A DNA stretch of 64,000 nucleotides, taken from Nitrospira sp. (GTDB taxonomy: Bacteria > Nitrospirota > Nitrospiria > Nitrospirales > Nitrospiraceae). Below, piece by piece: positions 1 to 8,719 of the stretch. Under the pieces are notes generated by a model, which saw nothing but the letters and a program-made list of their open reading frames with translations, was not told where the DNA came from and made no database searches. Every line of letters starts with the position of its first letter. The first letter of the stretch is position 1. A program made the translations under genes and the position numbers. The DNA is taken from the NCBI GenBank assembly GCA_005116895.1, contig SWDO01000021.1, positions 99,811-163,810 of the forward strand. Reading direction: 5' to 3'.

Positions 1-1290
1 GGCCGCCCACGCGATCCGGTCCCACAGCTCCCGTGCCTTGACGGTCTTCCAAACCTTGCCGCTCGTTCGACGTTTGAGTTGCCAGTCACCGTCGGTTTCG
101 AGCGCGGCAAAAAACTCATTAGGAATCCTGACGCTATTGTTGGAGTTTTGCCCGGAGACGGTCTGGTAGGCCTTCCCATCCCAATTCGTGTCATATTCAT
201 GGAAGACAAAATGCGTGAAGCCTTGCTGCGCATAAGAAAACATTCGTTGGATATACGCCTCGGACACCAGATCCCGACGGGCTGATGCCAGAGCCTCACG
301 CAAGACCGGATTGGTCTTCTGGTCGAGATCCAGTCTGAAAGCGCCTTCACCATCGACCGTATGACAAGCTTTCAGCACCGCATTGAGGCGCTGCGCACAA
401 ATCCTTGACCCCGTCACCATCGCCGCGACTTTTTGCTCTTCGATGACTTTCCAATCGATAAATTCTTCGATATCCGGATGGTCGAGGTCCAAACAAACCA
501 TCTTGGCGGCACGGCGCGTCGTCCCTCCAGACTTGATCGCCCCGGCAGCTCGATCCCCGATCTTCAGAAATGACATAAGGCCTGAAGACTTCCCGCCGCC
601 GGAAAGTCCTTCGCCATCCCCGCGCAGTTTTGAAAAATTGGTCCCGGTCCCGGACCCATACTTAAACAACCGTGCTTCCCGAACCCAGAGATCCATGATG
701 CCGTTTTCATTCACGAGATCGTCCTCGATTGATTGAATGAAACAGGCATGCGGTTGAGGATGTTCGAACGCGTTGGTGGCTTTCACCACTTCGTGAGTCT
801 TGGGATCAACGTAATAATGCCCTTGTGCCGGTCCCGATAACCCATAGGCATAATGAAGGCCGGTATTGAACCACTGGGGAGAATTGGGCGCTGCCATTTG
901 ATGCGCCAGCATGTAGCACATTTCATCGTGGAACGACTCAGCATCGTCCGGCGTCTTGAAATACCCATAAGACTTGCCCCAATGGGTCCAGCATCCAGCC
1001 ATGCGTTCGAAGACTTGACGGGCATCTCGCTCACCACCCAACACCGACTTGCCATCTGGACCGATGGCAGGCTGCCCATTCTGATCGCGCTGCGGAACTC
1101 CGGCCTTCCGAAAGTACTTCTGGGCCAATATATCGATGGCCAACTGCGACCATGTCTCAGGAACGTCGATATTTTCGAGCTTGAAGACAGTGGATCCGTC
1201 GGGATTGCGAATCTCCGACGAACGCTTCACAAACGTGATCCCCTCGTAGGGATTCTGCCTGCGACTGGTAAATCTTCGATCAATTTTCAC
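1..1290 (-). CDS. nrdJ: Class II (cobalamin-dependent) ribonucleotide reductase, N-terminal part
   Basis: Adenosylcobalamin-dependent reductase that makes deoxyribonucleotides in the cytoplasm. The gene runs off the left edge, so only the first 430 codons are visible. They show PNSPQWFNTG at about residues 135-144, a cysteine in HACFIQS at about 183, and SGTGTNFS at about 213-220, followed by a glycine-rich GLSGGGKSSG stretch. This pattern is typical of the vitamin-B12-dependent family. The start is GTG at 1290, chosen because a perfect AGGAGG lies just upstream. The catalytic C-terminal half and the terminal cysteine pair are outside the window. The upstream region carries two NrdR-like boxes, so control by the NrdR repressor is likely. 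Family assignment is firm; the exact start is good. Confidence 0.93.
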   Translation of the reverse strand, partial: MKIDRRFTSRRQNPYEGITFVKRSSEIRNPDGSTVFKLENIDVPETWSQLAIDILAQKYFRKAGVPQRDQNGQPAIGPDGKSVLGGERDARQVFERMAGCWTHWGKSYGYFKTPDDAESFHDEMCYMLAHQMAAPNSPQWFNTGLHYAYGLSGPAQGHYYVDPKTHEVVKATNAFEHPQPHACFIQSIEDDLVNENGIMDLWVREARLFKYGSGTGTNFSKLRGDGEGLSGGGKSSGLMSFLKIGDRAAGAIKSGGTTRRAAKMVCLDLDHPDIEEFIDWKVIEEQKVAAMVTGSRICAQRLNAVLKACHTVDGEGAFRLDLDQKTNPVLREALASARRDLVSEAYIQRMFSYAQQGFTHFVFHEYDTNWDGKAYQTVSGQNSNNSVRIPNEFFAALETDGDWQLKRRTSGKVWKTVKARELWDRIAWAA

Positions 1291-1381
1291 GGTAGACCTC
1301 CTGCCGAGGGGAAAAGGATATAACCCATGCCTCTGAGTAGACCATATTTAAGGTGCGTGGAGCTCATGTAGTTTCAATGGA

Positions 1382-1429
1382 CAGCTACATATAGCTATCA
1401 TGTTTTTTTGTCAACACCAAGTATTGTGG
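1382..1429 (-). promoter_or_regulatory. Tandem NrdR boxes over the nrdJ promoter
   Basis: Two 16-bp palindrome-like sites fit the NrdR consensus acaCwAtATaTwGtgt. They are CAGCTACATATAGCTA at 1382-1397 and ACACCAAGTATTGTGG at 1414-1429. Their starts are exactly 32 bp apart, about three helical turns, which is the spacing known for paired NrdR boxes. On the minus strand a TTGACA (1414-1409) lies between them, and -10-like hexamers (TATATG at 1393-1388 or TATGTA at 1391-1386) lie inside the first box. Repressor binding would therefore cover the nrdJ promoter. The sites are seen; binding is inferred. Confidence 0.75.
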
Positions 1430-1509
1430 ATCTTTGGGAAATGAGGGGAAAGGCTGTGAATAGTCGAAATGCGAATATCCTAGCCAGTTCTAGTCGCTTA
1501 TCAGCGGGG

Positions 1510-1518
1510 TTATCCACA
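1510..1518 (+). promoter_or_regulatory. DnaA box upstream of nrdJ
   Basis: TTATCCACA is an exact match to the strict DnaA box. It sits about 100 bp upstream of the nrdJ -35 element, inside a small inverted repeat (GGTTAT ... ATAACC). DnaA is known to act on the nrdAB promoter of E. coli, so a role here is plausible. A single 9-mer can also occur by chance. Confidence 0.4.
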
Positions 1519-1571
1519 GAAATAACCGGTAGAATACGGCCCCGTCAGATTACCCTGGCCATTTTTTCTTT

Positions 1572-1943
1572 TTAGAAGGCCATTCGCCCGATCTTCAGCG
1601 TTGCTTCTTCGACGCCCTGAATGGGAATGAGCCAACCGCCGAGACCCAAGACAATGACTTTTGTATCGGCCACCTGTGTTTCATACCGGCTCACAATCCC
1701 CCAGTTCTGTCGCGCTGTATTCGGCCTCACGAGTGATTCGAGAAGCTTCCTACTTTGCGACTGAAACACCTGCCGAATAAATTGTTGCTCTCGAGTCGGT
1801 GCTCCCTGGTCCATTCGGTCTATCGCTTTGCTCAATTCCTGTTCAACGAAGCGTAAATAGTCGTCCATAGTCGGGTTTGACCATACCAGAGCGACTGCTC
1901 CGGCAAGTGCGACTACGATCACGCTCAAACGAAAGAGACTCAT
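1572..1943 (-). CDS. Small exported protein, DUF4359-like
   Basis: A 123-residue protein with a hydrophobic N-terminal segment (residues 5-22) that is a signal peptide or membrane anchor, followed by a polar helical region. The motif NPTMDDYLRFVEQEL near residue 23 and the closing LGLGGWLIPI stretch resemble DUF4359 proteins, which have no known function. It lies upstream of nrdJ in the same direction but is separated by 281 bp holding the nrdJ operators, so it is not obviously in that operon. The family call is from memory of the pattern. Confidence 0.7.
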   Translation of the reverse strand: MSLFRLSVIVVALAGAVALVWSNPTMDDYLRFVEQELSKAIDRMDQGAPTREQQFIRQVFQSQSRKLLESLVRPNTARQNWGIVSRYETQVADTKVIVLGLGGWLIPIQGVEEATLKIGRMAF

Positions 1944-2075
1944 GGTGTTTTGATAGGATCGTCTACCCTCGAAATTGTTCGATGACTATCGAATCGCCTC
2001 ATTTGACAAACAACCGTCCGCCAATTAGCTTAGCCAGAATTTTCTTCACAAGGTCTATCAAGTCTGGAGGAGACC

Positions 2076-2369
2076 ATGTTCGTCTGGAGTAAAAAACTCG
2101 TCGCCGTCCTACTCAGTGTATTTGTCCTGTTGTTAGGAATCTTTCTTCTTCAGGACTCTTCCGAGAGTGTGAGCAGCCTCAAGATTCATACGACCCAGTG
2201 GATCACCCTCAACTATATCGGTCTTTTAGTCTGGCTCTTCGTCTGGATGATCGACCAAGCGCGCGTACGCGGCAAGAATGTCTGGCTCTGGCTGGTGCCG
2301 TTTCTATTGGCTCCGCTGCCCACCCTGATGCTCTTTGTTCTCTTCCTCCAACGACGATTGTCCTCATAG
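2076..2369 (+). CDS. Small integral membrane protein
   Basis: A 97-residue protein with three likely transmembrane helices: residues 8-25, 42-58 and 70-92. A basic loop (DQARVRGKNV) separates the last two. A good ribosome-binding site, GGAGGAG, precedes the ATG. It ends one base before the stop of the convergent permease gene. I do not recognise a family; it resembles short uncharacterised inner-membrane proteins. No catalytic residues are evident. Confidence 0.7.
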   Translation: MFVWSKKLVAVLLSVFVLLLGIFLLQDSSESVSSLKIHTTQWITLNYIGLLVWLFVWMIDQARVRGKNVWLWLVPFLLAPLPTLMLFVLFLQRRLSS

Positions 2370-3656
2370 TCACTTGAAGATCGACGAAACTCCAGGTTCC
2401 GTAACCGAAATATGCTCGGCGGCTTTCTGCTCCGGCTCGATGGAACGTCGGATCCGCCAAACGGCCCACAGACCCGGCAGAGCGACAACCACAGTCAAGA
2501 CAAAAAACTGAGTCCATCCAACCAGGCTGACAAGATCCGCCGATGGGCGGCCGGCAAATACCCTCCCCAATGCCTCTAATGAAGACAGCAGGGCGAACTG
2601 AGTCGCGGTATACCGGGGATCGCAGAGCGACATCACCAACGCGACGAACGCAGCAGTGCCCATTCCGCCCGTCACATTTTCGATCACGACTGCCGCCGTT
2701 AGGACCATCGAATTCTTGCCTGCCAATGCCAATGCGACGAATCCCAGATTGGAGACCGCCTGCAAGACTCCGAAGATCAACAGTGACCGTACAAGTCCCG
2801 ACTTGGTCATCATGAGTCCGCCGGCGAAAGCGCCCAACAATGTCGCAAAGACCCCTAATCCCTTCACTGCGCCGACGTCCGTCGCAGAAAAACCAAGCCC
2901 TCCGATCAGAAAAGCGGTCTGAAGCGCAGAGGCAAAGGCATCTCCAAGCTTGTAGAGAATAATCACGGCCAAGAACCCCAACGCGTGAGACCGTCCAAAG
3001 AACTCCGCCAGCGGTGCGCCGACTGCTTCCCTCATACTCCTCGGAGCCTCGGCGACAAACCTGGGGTTGGGGCTGATCAAGACGATGCCTACTCCGGCTA
3101 CCATGACGGCTGCCATCGCCAGATACGTCATTTGCCACCCGACATAATCGGCAAGCACGAGCGCGCCGGCCCCAGAAGCTAATAGGGCGATTCGATAGCC
3201 GTTCACCCATACCGCCGCACCTAAACCGCGCTCATGCGATTGGAGCGTGTCTGTGCGATAGGCGTCGAAGACAATATCCAAAGAAGCGGCCAAAAATGCG
3301 ACCAGCACAGCATAAGCCGCCATCCATCCTGGGTGAATCTTTGGATTGGTGAGGGCCATCAGCCCAAGTCCGATTGCCACACACAGTTGCGTCAGCACCA
3401 TCCAGCCGCGACGCCGCCCGAACCAGGGAGGGATCACACGATCCATCACGGGAGCCCACAAGAACTTGAGTGTATACGGCAAGCCGACCATCGTGAAAAT
3501 GCCGATGGTCTTGAGGTCAACTCCCTCCACTGTAAGCCAGGCTTGTAAGGTCCCGGATGTGAGTGCAAGGGGAAGACCGGACGCATAACCCAGTGGCAGC
3601 ATCACGAGGATACGGCGATTCATGAGACTTGATACATCGAAGGATCCTTGTTTCAT
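2370..3656 (-). CDS. ampG: AmpG-like MFS permease
   Basis: A 428-residue major facilitator with about 12 hydrophobic segments. The N-terminal pattern SGLPLALTSGTLQAWLT, then VGLPYTLKFLWAPVMDR and a basic GRRRGW loop, is the AmpG signature. AmpG imports anhydromuropeptides from the periplasm for cell-wall recycling. The start is placed at the ATG at 3656, giving the usual short N-terminus. A more upstream in-frame start at 3743 would add 29 atypical residues, and MNRRILV at 3623 is also possible. Upstream ribosome-binding sites are weak for all three. Substrate is inferred from family. Confidence 0.82.
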   Translation of the reverse strand: MKQGSFDVSSLMNRRILVMLPLGYASGLPLALTSGTLQAWLTVEGVDLKTIGIFTMVGLPYTLKFLWAPVMDRVIPPWFGRRRGWMVLTQLCVAIGLGLMALTNPKIHPGWMAAYAVLVAFLAASLDIVFDAYRTDTLQSHERGLGAAVWVNGYRIALLASGAGALVLADYVGWQMTYLAMAAVMVAGVGIVLISPNPRFVAEAPRSMREAVGAPLAEFFGRSHALGFLAVIILYKLGDAFASALQTAFLIGGLGFSATDVGAVKGLGVFATLLGAFAGGLMMTKSGLVRSLLIFGVLQAVSNLGFVALALAGKNSMVLTAAVVIENVTGGMGTAAFVALVMSLCDPRYTATQFALLSSLEALGRVFAGRPSADLVSLVGWTQFFVLTVVVALPGLWAVWRIRRSIEPEQKAAEHISVTEPGVSSIFK

Positions 3657-3810
3657 GGGAACTGACTCGCACAAACGTGAGCTGAATCGGATGGACCTAC
3701 CATCAGCAGGGCAACTCGTTTCGGTTGCCCTGCAGAATACCACCGCCTCGTGCCGCCTCTCAGCAGAATCACAAAACAGGCGAGGACCATCTCACTGGCT
3801 GGCACTGAGG

Positions 3811-4224
3811 CTAACAGGGTTGTCCGTTGAACAAACAGGGCTTGTATCGCGAGATATCGAAGTCGGTATTTTCCTGGTAGACTTTTTCGTTGCCGTTGAC
3901 CCCGTCTTGCTCAGGGTCATTCCACATGGTGTGGTTCCACCAATAGAAGAGTGGCTGGGCCTCGGTCTGATAGATAGGATTACCGTAGGTACTACGCGAA
4001 TACTCTTGCACCAGCCGGGCCGTGACATAGTCGATGTGGCCATTTCCGCGAAGCGAATACAACATGATGAAGAGACGAGCCTCATGGTCATACAGCTCAT
4101 CGACACGAGTGGCGAGATCAGGCTCGGTGGGAAGTGAATCCGTGCTCCATCCCGTCACAGGATGGCTCCAGAACAATCCTGTCAAAACAAAAACAATGAG
4201 CGGACGCAGATGCACGATCCTCAC
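3811..4224 (-). CDS. Hypothetical secreted protein
   Basis: A 137-residue protein with an N-terminal signal peptide (hydrophobic residues 8-19, likely cleavage near the Gly-Trp-Ser-Thr at about 25-28). The mature part is acidic and aromatic (FYWWNHTMW) and ends in a short Cys-containing tail (KPCLFNGQPC). The two cysteines could form a disulfide in the periplasm. No family recognised. It is divergent from mtaB. Confidence 0.6.
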   Translation of the reverse strand: MRIVHLRPLIVFVLTGLFWSHPVTGWSTDSLPTEPDLATRVDELYDHEARLFIMLYSLRGNGHIDYVTARLVQEYSRSTYGNPIYQTEAQPLFYWWNHTMWNDPEQDGVNGNEKVYQENTDFDISRYKPCLFNGQPC

Positions 4225-4315
4225 GCTCCCCCCGGCGACTCGGATGCAACCCGATCATGGGTTGTTCCGACAATTGGCTCACAATCCTTTGGATCCTCCG
4301 TCGCAAGAAGCAACC

Positions 4316-4345
4316 TTGCTGGAACGGGCCTGATCTCCCTATAAT
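4316..4345 (+). promoter_or_regulatory. Promoter for mtaB-miaB, probably leaderless
   Basis: TTGCTG (4316-4321), an 18-bp spacer and TATAAT (4340-4345). The mtaB ATG is at 4354, so a start site 7-8 bases after the -10 would fall almost on the start codon. No ribosome-binding site lies in front of that ATG. Both facts suggest a leaderless transcript. Confidence 0.5.
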
Positions 4346-4353
4346 GCCACCCT

Positions 4354-5691
4354 ATGGTGACAACCCGTGCATCTCTTCATACGCTCGGCTGCCGACTGAA
4401 TCAAGCCGAAACCTCGATCCTTGGGGATGGACTCAGGCGGAAGGGATTTGAGCTCGTCGAGTTCGGCCAGCCGACCGATGTCCTGGTGCTCAATACCTGT
4501 GCCGTGACGGAAGATGCTGAGCGAACGGCACGCTATCTTATTCGTAAAACCCTCAAACATTCTCCCCATGCCTTCATCGCCGTGACCGGCTGTTACGCCC
4601 AAACGGGAATAGAACAGCTCAAGCAGCAAGCCGGCATCGACCTGATCGTGGGGCATCAATTCAAGCTGGATCTACCGGCCTATCTCCCAGCCATTCACGA
4701 GCTGAAGAAGCGATTGGTTCCGGACATTCACCACACGAAAACGATGGCGCGCGGAGACTTTGATCTCCCGCATTTTGCGGAACCTGATTCCACCCGCGCC
4801 TTACTCAAGATCCAGGACGGCTGCAGCGCGATGTGCAGCTTCTGCATTATTCCGTTTGCACGAGGCCATGAGCGAAGCCGAATGTTCGACGATATCCTGC
4901 GCGAAGCCAACAGCTTGGTGGCACAAGGCTATCGAGAGATTGTGCTGACGGGGGTAAACATCGGTCAATATGCTCACGGTGACAAAGACTTTTATGCGTT
5001 GCTTCGCCGACTCGATCAGATCGCAGGCCTCGAACGCCTCCGCATTTCATCGATTGAGCCGACTACCGTCAGCGACGAATTAATTGATCTCCTCGCCACC
5101 TCAAAGAAACTCTGTCCCTATCTCCACATCCCGCTACAAAGTGGAGATGACCAGATCTTACAGGCCATGAACCGACGCTATACGATCAAGGCCTATACCA
5201 AGCTAATCGAAACGGCGCTCACGAAGATTCCCAACCTTGGCCTTGGAACTGATCTTCTGGTTGGATTCCCCGGCGAAACTGACACGGCGTTTCGGAATAC
5301 AGTCGCGGTTGCAACAGATCTTCCATTTTCTTATCTCCACGTGTTTCCCTACTCTTCCCGACCGGGAACGGCCGCGCTGCGCATCAAACAACTTGTGCCA
5401 TCCGCATCGGTAAAGAAACGGACTGATCTGCTGCTCGATCTGGATCGCGCCAAACGACTGACATTTCACAACAAGCAGATCGGTAAAACCATCTCAGTCC
5501 TGTTCGAAACTGGAACTCGAGATTCCTATCGCTTCGGCACAACTCCGAACTTCACCAGAGTGGCAGTCACAGAAACAGGCGACCTTCAGAATCAGATTTT
5601 ACCGGTCACAATTACCGCCGCCGCAGACCGTTTTACGTTTGGCCATCTTACGGCTTCTCAACACACACACTCTGCCATGGCAGTGCTATGA
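4354..5691 (+). CDS. mtaB: tRNA t6A37 methylthiotransferase MtaB
   Basis: Radical-SAM enzyme that adds a methylthio group to N6-threonylcarbamoyladenosine at position 37 of tRNAs. The 445-residue protein shows the UPF0004 cluster cysteines (HTLGCRLNQAE near residue 12, LNTCAVTEDAER near 50, VTGCYAQTG near 80) and the radical-SAM motif CSAMCSFC at about 153-160, with a TRAM-type C-terminal region. Length is normal. The stop overlaps the miaB start (ATGA), so the two genes are translationally coupled. HTLGCRLNQAET at the N-terminus separates it from MiaB. Confidence 0.93.
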   Translation: MVTTRASLHTLGCRLNQAETSILGDGLRRKGFELVEFGQPTDVLVLNTCAVTEDAERTARYLIRKTLKHSPHAFIAVTGCYAQTGIEQLKQQAGIDLIVGHQFKLDLPAYLPAIHELKKRLVPDIHHTKTMARGDFDLPHFAEPDSTRALLKIQDGCSAMCSFCIIPFARGHERSRMFDDILREANSLVAQGYREIVLTGVNIGQYAHGDKDFYALLRRLDQIAGLERLRISSIEPTTVSDELIDLLATSKKLCPYLHIPLQSGDDQILQAMNRRYTIKAYTKLIETALTKIPNLGLGTDLLVGFPGETDTAFRNTVAVATDLPFSYLHVFPYSSRPGTAALRIKQLVPSASVKKRTDLLLDLDRAKRLTFHNKQIGKTISVLFETGTRDSYRFGTTPNFTRVAVTETGDLQNQILPVTITAAADRFTFGHLTASQHTHSAMAVL

Positions 5692-7019
5692 CGCTGAAGA
5701 CTGCCCCCCACGTGCATATCGAAACCTTCGGCTGTCAGATGAACGAGTCTGACAGTGAGCTGGTCCGGTCGATGCTGAAGCAGGAAGGCTTTGCCTTTAC
5801 AGAAGACCGCGAACAAGCCGACGTGGTGCTGGTCAATACCTGCGCCATCAGGGAGAATGCCCACAAGAAGATCTATGCCCATCTTTCCGAACTCAGAGCG
5901 ATCAAGAAGCAACGCTCACTCGTCGTCGGCGTCCTGGGTTGCATGGCTCAGAATTTAAAGAGTGAGCTGGCTGAAAAAGAACCCCTCATTGATGTCTTGG
6001 CTGGCCCAGACTCGTACCGACAATTGCCTCTGTTGCTGGCCAACGCGCTGGACGCCCAAGAACAGGGGCTCCGGAAGAAAGCCTTCGCCCTCGATCTGTC
6101 GGAGTATGAAACCTACGAAAGCATCATGCCGGACCGAAACGACGGCGTGAACGCCTGGATCACGGTGATGCGCGGCTGCGACAACTTCTGTTCTTTCTGT
6201 GTCGTCCCCTACACCAGAGGACGTGAGCGGTCACGTGATCCCGAATCGATTCTGCTCGAAGCGCGTGACGCCGCCGTGCGTGGATTCAAGCAGATCACGT
6301 TGCTTGGCCAAAACGTGAATTCCTATCGCCACGACGAATGGGACTTTGCCAAGCTCATCAGCGCCGTGGCGGACACCGATGGTATCGAGCGCGTGCGATT
6401 TACCTCTCCACACCCCAAAGACTTTCCTCCGGCACTGATCGATACGATCGCGGCTCATCCCAAAATTTGCAAGCATATCCATCTGCCTCTGCAGGCCGGA
6501 AGCGATCGCATTCTTGAGCTGATGGGGCGGAACTATACTGGAGCCGAGTATCTTGCGTTGGTTGATCGCATTCGAGCCATCATCCCCGATGTCGTCCTGA
6601 CCACGGACATCATTTGCGGATTCTGCTCAGAAACCGACGCGGAGTTTCGCGATACCTGCAGGATCGTGGAACAAGCTCAGCTCGACTCAGCCTATACCTT
6701 CAAATATTCGGAGCGGAAACATACGATCGCGGCTCGGAAATACGCCGACGATGTACCGGACCAGGTGAAGGGCCTGCGGGTGTTGAAACTGGTCGAGATT
6801 CAACGGGCAATCACAGCAGCGCGCAATCGTCGATACATCGGCAAGGATGTGGAAATTTTAGTCGAAGGTGATGCCACCCGTTCCCCGACACAAAGCATGG
6901 GGAAAACCGATGGCAACATCACGGTTGTATGGGAGAAAGGCACCGGTGATTTTTGGCCAGGCACTCTGATTACGAAACAGATCTTTGATGCCTCGGCTGC
7001 GACTCTCTATGGGGAGTGA
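5688..7019 (+). CDS. miaB: tRNA i6A37 methylthiotransferase MiaB
   Basis: Radical-SAM methylthiotransferase that converts i6A37 to ms2i6A37 in tRNA. The 443 residues contain ETFGCQMNESDSE, VNTCAIRENAHKK and VLGCMAQ (three cysteines for the auxiliary 4Fe-4S cluster), then CDNFCSFCVVPYTRGRERSR (radical-SAM cluster). The C-terminal region fits a TRAM domain. It overlaps mtaB by four bases. Having both methylthiotransferases in one operon is unusual but coherent: both modify A37 next to the anticodon. Confidence 0.95.
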   Translation: MTLKTAPHVHIETFGCQMNESDSELVRSMLKQEGFAFTEDREQADVVLVNTCAIRENAHKKIYAHLSELRAIKKQRSLVVGVLGCMAQNLKSELAEKEPLIDVLAGPDSYRQLPLLLANALDAQEQGLRKKAFALDLSEYETYESIMPDRNDGVNAWITVMRGCDNFCSFCVVPYTRGRERSRDPESILLEARDAAVRGFKQITLLGQNVNSYRHDEWDFAKLISAVADTDGIERVRFTSPHPKDFPPALIDTIAAHPKICKHIHLPLQAGSDRILELMGRNYTGAEYLALVDRIRAIIPDVVLTTDIICGFCSETDAEFRDTCRIVEQAQLDSAYTFKYSERKHTIAARKYADDVPDQVKGLRVLKLVEIQRAITAARNRRYIGKDVEILVEGDATRSPTQSMGKTDGNITVVWEKGTGDFWPGTLITKQIFDASAATLYGE

Positions 7020-7692
7020 GATCCCAGCCTTGTAGGCAGTTCGTATTGGAGGCATTGACAATCGCACCCGTTGGAACAATTCTGCACACCTCATGGTAGA
7101 AAGGAACATTTTTTTGACCGGCTCGCTCGGCCACATCCAGACTATTTCGTCGATCATTCTTTCCCTGTATTCGCTCCCATGTAACCTCGTTGATGACCAA
7201 GCCCACCCCCAATCGTCCGAAGCTTCTTCCTCCACGTGATCAATCCTTCGCCGCTAACCTCATGATTATAAAGGAACCGTCTTAAGTCTCTCTTCTAGAG
7301 TGCGCTCACCATTCTTGATCTTCGGATGCTGATCTCTAGTAAGAATCTCTCCACCTTCCCTTGACCAACGATACAACCTGTCACTTCAAAAATGAGAAGG
7401 CATGGACCTTGCTCAAATTTCGGCGTCCACCTGTTCAGCAACCAGAGCCTTTGCCTCTCGCTATGAAGTCCGCCGACTCCGATTCAACACCTAATCCCAA
7501 CCCATCTGATTCCCGTGTCACACTCGAAACAATCATTTCGGTTGGGGTAGTCGGCTGGCTGGTAATCGGCATAGTACTCATGGGTCTAGGTGTATGGTAG
7601 TTCGGTATAAGAACCATGGTCAAATTCCGAACTTTCGCGATAGCGGCCACCCGGCCTCCTCGGCCACAAGACCACAGATGAGGAGATCCCCT
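7020..7692. other. Long intergenic region without a firm gene
   Basis: About 670 bases between miaB and a lipoprotein gene. Open frames here are short and look like chance, except a possible small membrane protein near its right end. No tRNA-like or riboswitch-like structure was noticed. Confidence 0.4.
7463..7600 (+). CDS. Possible 45-residue single-span membrane protein
   Basis: From the ATG at 7463 the frame gives a Pro/Ser/Asp-rich N-terminus followed by one clear hydrophobic helix (ISVGVVGWLVIGIVLMGLGV) at the very end. The layout is credible for a small tail-anchored protein. There is no strong ribosome-binding site, and a longer TTG-initiated version from 7361 is possible. Low confidence; unrecognised. 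Confidence 0.3.
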   Translation: MKSADSDSTPNPNPSDSRVTLETIISVGVVGWLVIGIVLMGLGVW

Positions 7693-8706
7693 ATGCATAT
7701 CCCTTTCAATGTCGGCAGTTCTCACTATGTCGGCGTCTTGATGTCCGTCAGCCTGATCGTAACCGGGTGCTCCATGTTTTCCGGAGAGGCAAAGCTTCAC
7801 AAAAATGCCAAAGGATCCGTCTATCTCAAGGAAATCGCCGATTGGTCATTTTCAGCCGACCATCCTGCCACCATCGACCAAATGACCATGCTAAAAGTAG
7901 TCAAAGGCGTTGTGACCGACGACGTTCTGAAAATGTCAGGCAACATGCCCGCCAGTGGCAGCAAGCCGATGAGAGTATTCAGCGATGAAGACGCCGAGTT
8001 TCTTGCTCCCCTGCTAGCCCAAGGCTTATCGCAAGCGAAACCTGAGCAGATTGTCGGTTTCAAGGTGTCTCCATCGGCAGGGTCAGGCACTGAACCCACA
8101 GCGGGCACCCTCTATGTCCACAAAGAATCAATCCATTTGACAATCGCTTCTACGCAAAACCGAAAGGCCTCGGGATTCACTCCTCGTTCTACTGCGCATC
8201 TTGAAAAAGCTCCTTCCTTTGTCGCTCTGGGAAGTGACGCTATGACGATGGTCATCGACTACCAGACCCTCGCCAAAGCAGCGATGCCTGGTTCGATTCA
8301 GGCAGCAGGGTCACCGAAACCTATCCCTGCTTCTACAGCAAAGGCTGCGCCGATGGTACCAGCCGCTGCGCCGACACTCGACCCATTGGTCACGGAAGCA
8401 GCATCGCCACAGGAGGCTTCCGCCTTGCTAGACCCTCAAGAGTTTCCGGCTCATAGCCGGACAGACTCAGGAATTCCTCAATTGAGTACCGATGAACTAT
8501 TCAACAAGAAGCTGGATGAGCTCCGTGAAGTGCGAGAAGCTAACAAACGCAAAGATTCAGAAATCGCAATGCTGAAGAAGGAAACAATGTGGATGAAACA
8601 AGAACTCCGTCAACGGACGGAAGAAGTGAAAGCTATGAAAACCAGCAAATCAGCGGCTCGCTCAGTCCCGAAAAAGAAATCGGCGGAAGCGTATCAGACT
8701 CGGTAA
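7693..8706 (+). CDS. Hypothetical lipoprotein with C-terminal coiled coil
   Basis: A 337-residue protein. The N-terminal signal ends in a lipobox, IVTGC, so the mature protein should be lipid-anchored at the envelope. A globular part follows (to about residue 200), then a Pro/Ala-rich linker, then a charged heptad-like helix (EVREANKRKDSEIAMLKKET and on) and a basic tail rich in Lys and Ser. The ATG at 7693 follows AGGAGA; upstream in-frame starts lack this and would bury the signal peptide. No family recognised. The basic tail could contact peptidoglycan or other polyanions (inference). Confidence 0.75.
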   Translation: MHIPFNVGSSHYVGVLMSVSLIVTGCSMFSGEAKLHKNAKGSVYLKEIADWSFSADHPATIDQMTMLKVVKGVVTDDVLKMSGNMPASGSKPMRVFSDEDAEFLAPLLAQGLSQAKPEQIVGFKVSPSAGSGTEPTAGTLYVHKESIHLTIASTQNRKASGFTPRSTAHLEKAPSFVALGSDAMTMVIDYQTLAKAAMPGSIQAAGSPKPIPASTAKAAPMVPAAAPTLDPLVTEAASPQEASALLDPQEFPAHSRTDSGIPQLSTDELFNKKLDELREVREANKRKDSEIAMLKKETMWMKQELRQRTEEVKAMKTSKSAARSVPKKKSAEAYQTR

Positions 8707-8719
8707 TCAACTGATCGAT

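Noticed and set aside
1291..1571. Possible cobalamin riboswitch before the B12-dependent reductase
   Set aside because: No B12-box-like sequence or long structured leader is visible; the promoter lies only about 90 bases from the start codon.
2209..3210. 333-codon minus-strand frame
   Set aside because: Shadow of the AmpG-like gene in another frame; composition is Arg/Cys-rich without any domain.
6970..7212. 80-codon minus-strand frame after miaB
   Set aside because: Overlaps the miaB end, no ribosome-binding site and no recognisable features.
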